From NCBI GenBank assembly GCA_963514095.1, contig OY741281.1:9521819-9585818 (forward strand): 64,000 bases of DNA, in the 5' to 3' direction. Both the position numbers and the translations under genes were made by a program. This DNA comes from Eutrigla gurnardus (lineage: Eukaryota > Chordata > Actinopteri > Perciformes > Triglidae). A model generated the notes under the pieces. It worked only from the letters and a program-made list of their open reading frames with translations. It was not told the origin of the DNA and made no database searches. Shown piece by piece: positions 33,691-45,744 of this stretch (its first letter is position 1; every line of letters starts with the position of its first letter).

Positions 33691-36600
33691 TTTCTGTGGA
33701 CTCAGTTTGAAAATAATTCATCATTTGTCAAGGGGCGAAACATAATCCACAACAAAATATCTTTCCCTTCTAAACGTAATTCACAGTGCAGTTTTGTTGT
33801 ATGGAAACTTAATTTTTGGAGCGATAAGGTGTTGGCTTTTGGTGTTTGAAAACTAGATGTGAGAAACTAGGTGATGTTGGTCTCATTGTGTATTGAATGA
33901 AGTGCAGTAGTTCAGGTTAAGCTATTTAATGACATTGATGACTTTTCAATGCTCACTTTCCTACCCTAACTAGGCTCTTCCCCTCACATCATGCAGCAGC
34001 AGGTGTCGTCAACACGTGTGTGTCTGTCTGAAGGGAGGGAGATGGTGAATCTTTGACAGCATTTTGCCACAGCCCTTTATGCAATGAGAGCATTCCCGAG
34101 CGTGTCATGCTAAGGAATATGTTTGAATGCAAGGTAATCACACTTTGTCGGTGCGGCGTCATACAATCACAATTAAGTGCTCACTTGTCAACGGTTTCAA
34201 AGGTATCGGAAACACACACTCACAAATACGTGCATGTTGTTTGTCACCGGGAGTGTGCATGTACAGGTTTTTTTTCTTTTCTTTTGCACGGGGTTGCTAA
34301 GCTGTATGCTCAATTGGAAGCAGGTGCAGCATAAAGACCTAATCACATTTGCGGCTCATTACCCAGTGACTGTGTGCACATATTTGCCTCTCTGTGTCCT
34401 TATTAATCAAGCACAGACAACCCTAAGTGCTCCTCTCCACTTTTCCACATGACTTGCTACAAGCAACAGTGGAGCACAACAACCTGATGAGACCACCTGC
34501 TGCTGTCTTCTTTTCCAACACCTGCAATGCAAACGCTCGTAATTTCTCACTTGACCTCTAGCCGCTCGCCGATTGAAAGAGCATCGGGTTTGAGACGGCT
34601 CAATTTTCGCCGCATGCGCCCTCGTGCATGTTTTCTGTCACGGCTTGCAGTTGCAAGTCGATGCAATGTTTGTCTATGCAATTTAATATGGAATAATGTA
34701 TCCGTGTTCCATATTTTACATAGAGCAGAAACAATGGCTGTCAATTATTTTATTAATTAATTATTTCAATTGAAATGTTGACAAACATTACAGTAGTGCC
34801 AACCTCTATTTTTGATGATTTTCTATTTTTGGTCACCTTATGAATAAGTCTTGCTAATGATGATAATAATCATGAACATGTTAATGAATGAAAAAAAAAA
34901 AACATGTTTTCTATGTGATGGGTAATAAGCACTGTCGAGTTCGTATATTAACAATTCAGCTGGAAGGTAACGTCGATAACAACATTCTCAATAATGGGGG
35001 GAAAAGGGCTGCAAATTTCATGGAAATTAAATTAAATGAGGAGTGGGCATCACGCTGACACTGGGAAATGTCGACCTTTTGTAATAAACGTTACACACAT
35101 GATGAACAAGGACATTTACAGATGGAGTGAGGCCATATTATATATTGAAATGGCTTCCAATGTGGTTTTGGGGAGGGAATAATTTGATTGTGCCAAGACA
35201 AACCCAGAGTGAACATTTCTGTGTATTTTTAGAGAGAACACGCTTTGATGTTAGATGAGTGTACACTGATGACAAACCCTTTCCGTCAGCAAGTAGTTCC
35301 TTGAAACGATTTTTTCTTCCCTACAAATTGTTGAGTTCAATTACACAGACATGGCAGCAATTATCAAGCAGAGCAATTCAAGGTGGTCATGGCAGGAGAC
35401 ATCAAAAATGAAATTGCCTCCCGTGATTTAGAACTATGTATATACACAGAGATGAAAAGGGAAACATTGCAACGGTGGCAGACAATGCAAACCTCGGTGT
35501 TCGGGAAAAAGAACAGATTAAAATAGTCTCAAGGGTGTAATACATTGTGAGAATTTGGACGAACATCTCTCTTTGATACGCTGTCTTGTTTGCAGGAGTT
35601 AGGCTCAATATGGGGAGTCCTGTTGGGGTTTGGTTCCCATTGTCCCTCTGTGTTATCTCTTATGCTGCGCTTGTCTGCCGGTCTCCAAAGGACCTTGGTT
35701 CCCTTTTCAGCGTGGCCCCAGAGACACAGATGGTACTGTCTAAAGTACTAGAAGTGGGACAGGGAGCTTCAGTCTCAAAATAAAAAAAAACAATAGAATA
35801 ATAGGCTTAAATCCTGAGATGAATATGTTATTGTATACATGGCTTGGTGTCCAAACAGCTGTCTCTCCTGAGGGTATATTTTTTGTCCACCTGATTTATT
35901 TTCTTACCCTTTCTCTGTCTCACACAATGTCCACAGATACTGAGCAATATATGTAATTGTTGCTGAATGATGAACAATGTCAGTCTGAAGGGATGCGCGT
36001 AAAAGTGTATCTGTTTGGCCCACAATTCAGAATGTTATTCAAATCCGAGGATATTAATCAGACAGAGACAGACTTCTGGATTGCTACGAATGCTCTGAAA
36101 TCTTTACACATCTTTCTCAATCAAACACTCATGAGCGATTACAAGTGCACAGAGGTTAAGGGCTTCTTAAAAAAACGTCTTAAACAAACAATCTGAAACA
36201 GAACAGAAATGATCATCAAATTTCTGATGGTCCTTGAGTAAATCACGTGATGAAGGTTTATATTAGGTAACAGAACCAAAATAAGGCTTAAAATGGTGAT
36301 ATTTAATCAAAATCACTTCTTTATAAATGTCTCATTTTATTTATTTCAAACATTTGCACTAATCAGATCCTGAAAAACTCATTAAATTCTGCACTCTGGT
36401 GACTGGTAATACTGGGAAGCATTAAATGGCTGAAAACTGAAGTCACATGACACATTGACCGTTTACACATCAGAGAGAAGAGGATGAGAGAGATTTTAAG
36501 AATTTTATTTGATTGTTGAAAAGATTCTCACCCTTCCCTGCTAAAGTTGCAGATTGATTGATGGTTGGATGTCATGATATTATTGAAATCGGTTGGTAGT

Positions 36601-37928
36601 AGCTGATGTGTGGCATCATATTTTCCCGGAATAAAGAAAATGCATTGCATTTAGATAGAAAATACAAAGACATTTTTTGTTATTATGTTGCAGCTGATAT
36701 CTATTGTTAAATAGGTGCATAATGTGACCAGGGATGCAACCTAAAACAGTTAAAAGGGCATTTTATTCCCATTCCAGCTCGACTTGAAGTCAAGGTTGTA
36801 ATAATAGTTCAATACATGTGGCATGCAGAGGCCCCATTTGTTTTCTCCAATATTGTTAACATTAAAGGCCACTTGGAAAAAAAATGTGCATCAATAGAAT
36901 CTATATGTTTTTCCTATGTATTGTAAAAATATAAAAACCATGGAGGTGCAGGACATAATCCCTGATTGGTTTTTACATGGTATCTTGCATTGGTAGTGGA
37001 GTCTGCACATAACAGGTCAGTGTGTAGTCCCCACATGGACCACAATGGGAATCTAAACCATGTGGACACATTGTATGATGGCTGGAACCGGAAGGATGCT
37101 GCAGGCCAAACTAGAGTTTCCGTTGGAGAGGTATTGTTACAGTACAGAGTGGCTTCTCCTTCACATTGGCATTCATTTGATTCTATGAGTTACAAATACA
37201 TTTTTCAGCAATTATTCCACCAAAGATTAGTCTCAGGTAAACCCAGTTTCCTTGATTTTCAATTCATTTATTTCAGTCAAATTTAAGCAAGAGCCATATA
37301 GTGTTTAGCTCAGGAGGAGCTTCTGTGTCTGAATTGGCACTCAGAAACCTTGGGGAGGCACTCTTCCACTCTGTCACACCCTGAATCTCTATCAGGTTTC
37401 ATTCTTATTCAAATTGCACCCTGGTAGCTCATAAACATAGCATTAGATTATGGAAATGAGAGGCCTGCATCTATTTTCATTTAATTCCTTTTGGGAGACA
37501 TTTAATTTAAACAAATAAATAAATAACGTTGCAGCATCAGGTGTTTATGAAGGGTACTGTGTAAATTTAGCCTGGCAAACTGAATAATAATCACTCCATT
37601 TGACTATGTGCGTTCAATCACCCATCACTGAACACTTCATTAAGGCTTTAATAGTCTTTTAAATATGTAGGACACTTGACTTAAGACAGGTGTCAGGGGA
37701 ATTTTGCTGCTTGTCATTCAGGGTATGGTGGATGTGGCCAAACAAACTGTCTGTCATATGCAGGTAGCCCATGTCTGCTTTTAGAATGAAAAAGGAAGGA
37801 GGAACCGATGACCTTCAAATTAAAGTCACAATTAAATGTTGTTTTAGTTATTGTGTGGACATCTGTAATGCCACCTACTTCATAGATTATGTGTTGTAAT
37901 AACACATGCTACACACAAATAATAAATT
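33691..37928. other. Long unique stretch
   Basis: Nothing recognised beyond short A/T runs. No domain is seen in any of the 60- to 106-codon frames. Confidence 0.45.
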
Positions 37929-38345
37929 GTGTACAATCGGTGGTCATTAAACAAGCTCTATATACCATCATACATTGCGCCGAAGGACAAATGATGAAGA
38001 GAATCAAGAGAGCAGCAACCTTTACAATTTACTTTTATTCAGTTATTCATTATGGATTAGAATAATATGCTAATTGTCCACAGATTGACAATGGCAGTGA
38101 TACATTCAATCTTACCTTTCACTATAAAACCCCAGACATACATGACATCACTGTTTACCAGAGGAACTTAAATCCACTCATAGCATTTTGATAAGAACCA
38201 GCTCAACAAAATGGCTCACAATATATATATCTTACAACAATTTGTGTCTGTATTCATTGTGGATGGTAGTAGTGTACGAATGCATTTTTTATTTTGACGA
38301 TGAGCTCACTATATAGTGAGGGAGGAGTGAATTATTTGGCAGCAC
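37929..38345 (+). mobile_element. CACTATATAGTG-type non-autonomous element, copy 1 (partial)
   Basis: Shares ordered blocks with 43258-43980: GTGTACAATCGGTGGTCA, ACCATCATACATTGCGC, ACCTTTCACTATAAA, and an end with CTCACTATATAGTGAG (a perfect 16-base palindrome). Fish carry many elements ending in CACTATATAGTGAGTAGGG-like sequence. The left terminus is missing. Confidence 0.55.
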
Positions 38346-39941
38346 TTGTTAATCATGTAAGTTGTTGTCAAATTAGCATCAACCACCCTCTAAACCTAAA
38401 CCCTGAGCAGCAACCAAGCTGCCATATTTGACTCATTGTGGTGAGAATGTGTTGGTCATATCTGATGTGTCGTCAGAAAAGTTGGGAAATAAAAACATAT
38501 GTAACAACACACATGTACATTTTCATCTTGTTGCAGAAGCATAGGTGTTCTGTACATTCCCCCCTTTTTCTTTTCCCACCCAGAGGGAGACATACTGTGG
38601 GAAAATGCTTCCCAGCTGGAGGGGTGAGGCCACTACCGGTTACCATTCATGGTTGTTGGTGTTCAATCTGCCCACTTTTTGAACATCTTGACCCCCCCCA
38701 CCCCAACTGACCCTTTATTCCAGCTCCAGCAGGGTTTCAGCAAGACACGAGTTCAATTTACAAAAGCAAAACATTTTCTTGTGGTACTTGAGGCACATTT
38801 TTGGGAAATATATACACACACAAGGCATTTTATAGATATATACTATATGGATCCCAAGGGCTTACAAGCCAGGTACAAACGTCATTATTAGTTTTAGCAA
38901 CAGAAGGCAGCTCTATTAGGCATTGATAAATAAGCATTTCATTAAAAGCATAAATCAATTTTAACATTTGTAAACGTCATAATTGAATTATCAGCATCTG
39001 CACATATCTTAAAAATATATTTTTCACAAATGCTACTTGTGAGCAAAGGAACCAGTGCAATTAAAAGAAAGTGTAGCCAAATGCCGCATTAGTATTGAAA
39101 CACATTCCCCCAAACCATGTAATTATCTACAGCGTGTTACCCCTCAAATCGCTTAATTTGCTTCTTGAATCTCAATCCATCCCATCATATAATTATGCTA
39201 ATTTTGCCATGGAAAATTCGTCATTGTAAGATGCACTATTATAACATCCAGGGACATAATATAAAATCAGCAAAAATAAACATTTCACCCAGAATGTCCA
39301 TCTTGTCAGTGAAGCCTGCCATGACACTCTGTGCGTTGCGCTCCTTTAGTGGTGCTGCATGTATCTTTCTTTTATGTGATTATGATCAATCATGCATCTT
39401 TAGTCACATGAATATTCATATTTGCAACGAACAATTTCAATTAACTGTCTCTGAGAGTATACAATAGGATATTATTCATGAATTTTAATCAAGAATATCA
39501 CTCCAAAAAAATTTAATTGAGGTAATCTGTTGAAATAGTATTATGCCCTTCAGCCATATCGTTTTAAAATTAGGTGCTACTGTTTCTCAGAAATATTTAC
39601 TTTTGGGAAATTAAGTCGGAGTGAAATCCTATCATAAATACGAGATGGCGTCTTAGCCTTCTGGCTTAAGGGAGTGAATAGTGTTGCAGGCAGCATGGTG
39701 TGTTGGGAGTTCCTTTAAACCAGAACACCCAAAGTTATGCTGTCTGATTATAAGATAATGTAGCTCTCTGAAATCCAACTCGGAAGGTGGGTAAGTGAAA
39801 AAGATTGTCCTGATTTCTCAAAAGAAATACTCACATAAAATGTTTGTCTAACGAAAAATAAGCATTGATTGTTGAAAATGGCTTCAACCCATGAGTAGGA
39901 AGTGTCCTGTTTTGATTATTAAAATAATTGTGATTAATTAT
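38346..39941. other. Unique non-coding stretch
   Basis: No repeats are recognised. The interval 39165-39500 is rich in homeodomain-like words (ATAATTATGCTAATTTTG, CATGAATATTCAT) and may be conserved. Confidence 0.35.
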
Positions 39942-39950
39942 ATTATTGCA

Positions 39951-40250
39951 CCTTCTGTGTGGAGTTTGCATGTTCTCCCCGTGTGAGCGTGGGTTCTCTC
40001 CGGGTTCTCCGGCTTCCTCCCACAGTCCAAAGACATGCAAGATGGGGATAGGTTAATTGGTGACTCTAAATTGCCCGTAGGTGTGAATGTGAACGTGAAT
40101 GATTGTCTGTCTCTATATGTCGGCCCTGCGATAGACTGGCGTCCTGTCCAGGGTGTACCCTGCCTTCGCCCAATGACAGCTGGGATCAGCTCCAGCCCCC
40201 CCGTGACCCTAAATTCAGGATAAGCATAGAAAATGGATGGATGGATGGAT
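39951..40250 (+). mobile_element. SINE-type retroposon with (GGAT)n tail, 5'-truncated
   Basis: This 300-bp insertion starts CCTTCTGTGTGGAGTTTGCA and runs through CTTCCTCCCACAGTCC, AAAGACATGCA, GACTCTAAATTGCCC and CAGGGTGTACCCTGCC to GGATGGATGGATGGAT. It is bracketed by an exact target duplication ATTATTGCA (39942-39950 and 40251-40259), proving retroposition with this structure. From memory, full-length members have a tRNA-derived head before CTTTCTGTGTGGAGTTTGC; that head is absent, so the copy has no pol III boxes. The body and tail are widely distributed in teleosts. The name of the family is uncertain. Confidence 0.9.
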
Positions 40251-40408
40251 ATTATTGCAGCAACCATCAAAATTTAAGTTTAAGTTTAAAACTCTAAAAA
40301 CGGCAACAAAACATTGGAAACACTTTTTAATTGATAATGGACATACACCACAATCAACTCATAGATTTTTATTGGCATACACATCTGTTTGAGATGTGTC
40401 ATGATATG
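40251..40408. other. Spacer between retroposons
   Basis: Unique AT-rich sequence; the first nine bases are the target-site copy of the preceding SINE. Confidence 0.6.
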
Positions 40409-40832
40409 TGTTAGGACCCCCTTCAAGTGGGGTCTAACACAAGACAGCACAACAAGTTATGATTCAGAGGAAGGTAAATTTGATTAATTCTCCAATTATC
40501 AAACAAAACAAACAAACTGATGAGCCGGCCAAAATAAACAAAAGAAGACCAGACTCTCCAGGGCCGTTGGGACTGGGGGTTAACCCTCTACCCTAGCCCA
40601 ATAAAACAACTAAACCTAATTGAAATGAAGCCACGGAAACTGAACTACCGCACCCATCAGATAAACATAAATCAAAAACATATGAGCAAGACAAGAGAGA
40701 GAGACCAGAGCTGAGTGCCCTACCCCTTCTTATTGGATCTTCCCCAATCAGCCAGACCGCTATAACCTGGCAGGCAAGCCAATCACCGGCCACGGTGACT
40801 CATCCTGGCCAGCAGAGAGGGACCATGTAACA
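40409..40832. mobile_element. Solo LTR, 424 bp
   Basis: The segment begins TGTTAGGACCCCC and ends CCATGTAACA, so it has the canonical TG...CA ends extended to TGTTA/TAACA. It is flanked by ATATG and ATACG, a 5-bp target duplication with one change. There is no internal coding region, primer site or second LTR nearby, so it is a solo LTR left by recombination. A small hairpin lies at the left end (TAGGACCCC and GGGGTCTA). AATAAA at 40600-40605 is a possible poly(A) signal in the plus sense. The symmetric ends do not fix orientation. Gypsy or endogenous-retrovirus origin cannot be told apart from the LTR alone. Confidence 0.78.
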
Positions 40833-40869
40833 ATACGCTTGTGACATGTATAATGTATATTAAAAATAA

Positions 40870-40990
40870 ACTCACACAACTGAAGACTGACGTGACAAAA
40901 TGTTTACTTTTAGTTTTGCACGGGACACAAACAGCAGTCTCCTGGTTTGTTTGACCCACTCATCCTCAATCAGTTGCTTTGAGGATGTAA
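40870..40990 (+). repeat. Dispersed repeat family A, copy 5
   Basis: TTGCACGGGACACAAACAGC, AGTCTCCTGG, TTTGTTTGACCCACTCATCC. A clear but shortened copy of the box sequence shared with the copies near 18.7 and 33.6 kb. Confidence 0.6.
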
Positions 40991-41298
40991 TAAGGACAAA
41001 TGGAGTTAGTTGAAAGGCCAATGCATCTAAAGAGTGGCTTCGTGCACTGGTATCAAACAACAAAATGGCCAAGCTGCTGTATGTGATGTAGATTGAGGAC
41101 AGTTTGGACACAGAGAATGACTGTTCCTCTAATGAGGCTCATTTGCATATAAAGGGAACATTGCGCCAAATGTTTGTGGGTGCCTTGAGAATTACATGGT
41201 TTATTTGTGACTCATGTATGCAGTATAGGCTGTTTAAGTCACATAATCCTTTTGTGAAGTTTGTGTCACACCTTCGTAGTCTTTTTAAGCTGAATCGT

Positions 41299-41580
41299 GA
41301 TCCATCCATCCATCGTACCGCTTATCCTGTATTCAGGGTCGCGGGGGGGCTGGAGCCGATCCCAGCTGTCATTTGGCGAAGGCAGGGTACACCCTGGAAA
41401 GGGGGCCAGTCTATCACAGGGCTAACATAGAGACAGACAACCATTCACTCTCACACGCAATTTAGAGTCATCAATTAACCTATCCCCATCCTGCATGTCT
41501 TTGGACTGTGGGAGGAAGCCGGAGAACCTAGAGAGAACCCACGCTGACACAGGGAGACCATGCAAACTCCACACAGAAGG
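41299..41580 (-). mobile_element. SINE-type retroposon with (GGAT)n tail, second copy, reverse
   Basis: Reverse-oriented copy of the element at 39951-40250. On the minus strand it begins CCTTCTGTGTGGAGTTTGCA and ends with the GGATGGATGGATC-type tail. The start point is the same base as in the first copy, which suggests a shared truncated source rather than random 5' loss. No clear target duplication was seen. The two copies form an inverted pair about 1.05 kb apart. Confidence 0.88.
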
Positions 41581-43257
41581 AACCCTAACTTTGTAGTTTT
41601 ATATTTTTAGAATTTTGTTTTGTCTGTTTAAATTTGATTTAAAAAAAGGTTTACTTGGAAACAGTCTTAACTTATCTTTAGCAGATTAGGCTAACTTGCT
41701 TCAAATTTTTGAGTGGAAATAAAATGTTAAAGCAGTTTTAAAGGGCAGCTTGTTAATAGCTCCTAGCACCACTGGCTTTCAAACGCTAACCGCTGCCATG
41801 GCAAACGTCCCCCAAAGGCCTGATGCTAACATGCTGTTTCCAGAAATATGTTTGACAAGGATTTTATTCTCAGTCGAAAATTATGTGAAAATATGCACTA
41901 TAGCTGCAGTATTATATTAAATGCTTTGTGAGGGTAATTACAATTTCAGTGTGAATTTAAACATAACAGAACATGAGCATATTCTGTCCTTGGCCTTTGT
42001 TGTGTGAATTTGAAATGTGTTCAGATGTAGACGTGCGATGAGATTCAGCTGATGAATCACAATGATCAGCATGACATTGCAAATACACAGCACTTACCCC
42101 AGAATCTGCCCTGAGACAGCAGGCAGTCCTTTGTACATTTGGAAGAGGTTCATCCTTTTGCTATTCAAAGCATCAGGCTCTGTCGACAGATTGTTTAATT
42201 ATTCTAATGAATCTAATTCGAAAGATAAGAACTTAATAAACAAATACAGCATAGAACTAGTTTGTTCTGGCCACCATTTATACATTAATGAGTTTTTTCC
42301 CCGTTTTTTTACTGTGCCTGCACTTTGCAAGAAGTCTGAGGAAAATGGAAATTTTGAAGGTGTATGAATAAAACATGGCCAATACCTTTGGTGCCTGTTG
42401 GTGGTAGTGTCCAGAATGTTTGATTGACATTATATTGTGAATCAGTCTATCAAGCCATGGCTATTTAGTAGTGTACAGCAGTGGAATATAAATGAGACAG
42501 GAAGCCATAGGATGCTGTGCTGTATGAATATTTTAGCAAAATTGCACAGCATTAGATGCAAATAGTTTGAAGGAAATGTTGCATTTTAATAAGCCATATA
42601 CACTGGGTGGTAGATAAAAATGGCCTGACATAAAGCGATGGAGGATTCAATTAGCAGGAATAATGACAGTAATCAGAAGACTTCATTAAAAAACGGACAT
42701 GGCCTGTTCCCCGGCTGCAACTATGACCCTGAATGTAGCGGGCGTGTCCTGCAATCACAAAAGCTCATTCAACATCTTTTTCCCCCCAGACAGCCTTCTA
42801 CTGTACACCGCTGGGGTCAGATTAGCAACCTCCTCGGCACTTTGTTTACTTTGCACCTCGAGCCTCGTATAAGTGAGCCATCTGTGAACTTCTTCAGTGA
42901 GTCAGCGGGGAGACCAGTGCCAAATATGCCTCAACAGTCTGCCACTGGCCAGCTTTCAGCTGGATTTCACCTTCTCCTTCCCTCTTGGACTCTTATTAGT
43001 GTCAAAACAGCCACCTATGTCCAGGTGTGAAGATGTCTCGCCAGGTGGAAGATATCATACCAATTTGTTGTGCTCATAATGTCAGTGGCCTGTGCTCTTG
43101 GGAGCGCACTAGCTTGGTTCCGCCTCAGCAGTGCAGACATATTAGTCAACCCTTTAATTTGGTGCAATCTTGCGGCCTCTTTCAGAGACGTATTTGACAA
43201 ATTCAAATCAAGACATGAATTAACACAAAATGTAGAGAAAGTATGACCACATAGGTT
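41581..43257. other. Unique non-coding stretch
   Basis: Nothing recognised. The 130-codon frame at 42638-43030 has no domain. Confidence 0.4.
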
Positions 43258-43980
43258 GCATCTGAAATCACTCACTATGTCAACTATGCCATGTTGCAGT
43301 GCTGTGTGAATGTATAGTAAGAATAATTACACCCTATATAGTGGACTCAAAGTATCCCACAATTACTCTTGAAAATAGTGTACAACCGATGGTCACTAAG
43401 CTAGCATTACCATCATGCATTGCGCTGAACGAAAAGTGGCAGATGGACGGGAGTAGGAAAAGCAGCGTGACTGAGAGGAATTCATGAGTGATGTATTTAA
43501 TGCGAGCAGAACGTCACAACACAGACTAAGCCTACTTTGTACTTACATACATAAATACATAAATAGATATCAAGTATTAATTTATCTAATAAATCCTTTG
43601 TAGTTATTTAATAGGGACTACAGATGGAAATTAGCTCATAGCTAAATTTGTATAAGAAGCTGTGCACTGTCCCTGTCAAACAAATTAAATACATTTTTAA
43701 AATTGTCCCCCACCCTTAACAACACATGCATGTCCTTTAATTTTTACCTTTCACAATAAACGCCTGTGACATATACCTGATATTAGTGCTCACCAGGGAA
43801 ACTTAAGTTATAATCAGTTAGGTTACTTTATTTATTTATTACAAACAAATATATATTTAAATAATTGTAATTGTGCCATTGTGCAGCAGTGAAAAAAAGT
43901 GTTTTTTTTTCATATCAAGCTCACTACTAGTCCTCTGTATAAAACTCCCTGGATAGTGAGTAGAGAATAGTGAATGACAA
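43258..43980 (+). mobile_element. CACTATATAGTG-type non-autonomous element, copy 2
   Basis: The left end is TCTGAAATCACTCACTATG; the right end is GGATAGTGAGTAGAGAATAG followed by TGAATGAC, an imperfect inverse. Internal blocks GTGTACAACCGATGGTCA, ACCATCATGCATTGCGC and ACCTTTCACAATAAA match copy 1 at 37929-38345 in the same order and orientation. The terminal repeats are decayed and no target duplication is certain. There is no transposase frame. Confidence 0.6.
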
Positions 43981-45744
43981 TAACCTAATCATAGTGATTA
44001 TGGATACATTCTTTTTTATTTCAATATTTTTGACAAATTTAAAAACGGAACATTCAATTTTTCAACAATTTGACTTTCATGTATTGGACGTGGAATGATA
44101 ATTGTCTGTATTGTTCCATTATCAAAGCAATGCAAATGCCATGCATTGATCTTTTTACAAGGAGGCAATTTATCCCAAAATTTTACAAGCTCAGCATCAT
44201 ATAAAATATAAGTGCTCAAGATGCTCAAACAATACTTGATCAATCTTAATTGCTTTGATCTTTACTCACTGCATCCCAATACAAGATTTCATCAGTGGCT
44301 GTACTTCAACACACAAATGATGCAAGATAGACTAAACTAGTGTTATGCCATGCAGAAACAGGGCTTAATCATAGCTATGATGATTCCACATTCCCCAGAT
44401 TTTGCATTTTTCTTGCGTCTTCACTAACTCTGTGATGACTGAAGGCTGATGATAGATTATATGTCTAGATGTGAGCTTCTATTTCTGTAGCCAAAGGGAA
44501 AAAATGGCGGATGATTGTCCAAAGTATGATTAATGCCCACTGCCAGGACACCTTGTTTGTATCAATACATGCTGTCACTGAGTTTTTTTTTTTTTTTTTT
44601 TCAGGCATAGCATGTGATGGCGACAGAAGAAACGACACATGATGCATTTGAAATAAATGCTTGTCATTGAAATAAATTTGAAAATAGCTGCCAGACAAGC
44701 TGTCAGCTTCAATACATCCCAGTTGGTCTCTTGTATTACAGTACCTGAGACGTCGAATGAAAAAAAAAAAAAAAAAAAAAAAACAATCTGGCTACGTGTT
44801 TCTAACTAGATGCTGACAGCAAAGGACTTTAAGGGCATATTGGTTGTTATGTGGCATGAGCATATTATTTATTTTTTTATTTTTTTGCATTCCCCTGATG
44901 GCTTATATCAAGCCTTCAAGCATGGTTTGTCTTCGCTCCTTGTCATTTTGCAGTGACATTGCCGACACTTCGTCCGGCAAGACAATTGTTCATCCAGCAG
45001 GAAAAAAAAAAAAAAACAGGACTGTTTATAGGAAAATATGTCCTGAGTCCTGGGATCAATACAACATGGTGCATTTCAATTAATTTCAATGTGGCGTATG
45101 ATTAGAAAGATTTGGCTATCAGAGAGATGAGACTGGAATTGCTGCAAAAGCCTTTTTTTAATTCCTTCTCCCAAACATTGGCCTTTCTCCTTGTATGACA
45201 AGAACAGATTGGATGTGATAATGACGAGACAAATGTCAGGTTTTCTTTTTGGCATGTCTTCCAGTATTATTTACAGCCAAGACCAACTCCCGCGCATGCT
45301 TCCCAAGCTTACCCGAGCAAGACAGAACCTCCACAGCAAGGGGGAAAAAAGAAGCAACAATGGAATGTTCATATGCAAAGGAAGTCATTCACTGAATTGT
45401 TGATTGAAACAATAATATAACATGAGCTCAAAAATAGAATTAAACTATCTTAAGAAAAGTCAAGAAGATTATAATCAATCAAGCAAAACGTCAACACAAT
45501 GTATGTTACTTGGCCATATGCTGGGGACGGTTTAAGTACATCTTAAGCAGTGGCAATTGCTTACAGCTGTTATGTACAGCTGTTGCTGGCAGGTTGTTTG
45601 ACAACATATGGATTCCTGAATTCGAAGTATGTAAACCTTACAACAACATGACTGATGAATTTAGGGAATCACAGCTTGGTGAATTAGCTTCATAATATTT
45701 TAATATAATAATAATATAGTATCTTGTTGTTGCGTGTTCTCCCA
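43981..45744. other. Unique non-coding stretch with homopolymers
   Basis: Contains a poly-T run of about 20 near 44582-44602 and a poly-A run of about 23 near 44760-44783, about 160 bases apart. These could be two opposed retroposon tails, but no body is visible. A further A-run lies at 45002-45015. Confidence 0.4.

Noticed and set aside
41141..41155. Octamer ATTTGCAT next to a TATAAAG-like word, as in snRNA promoters
   Set aside because: No proximal sequence element at the expected distance and no snRNA-like sequence downstream.
42638..43030. 130-codon plus-strand open frame
   Set aside because: No domain, no family resemblance, ordinary non-coding composition.
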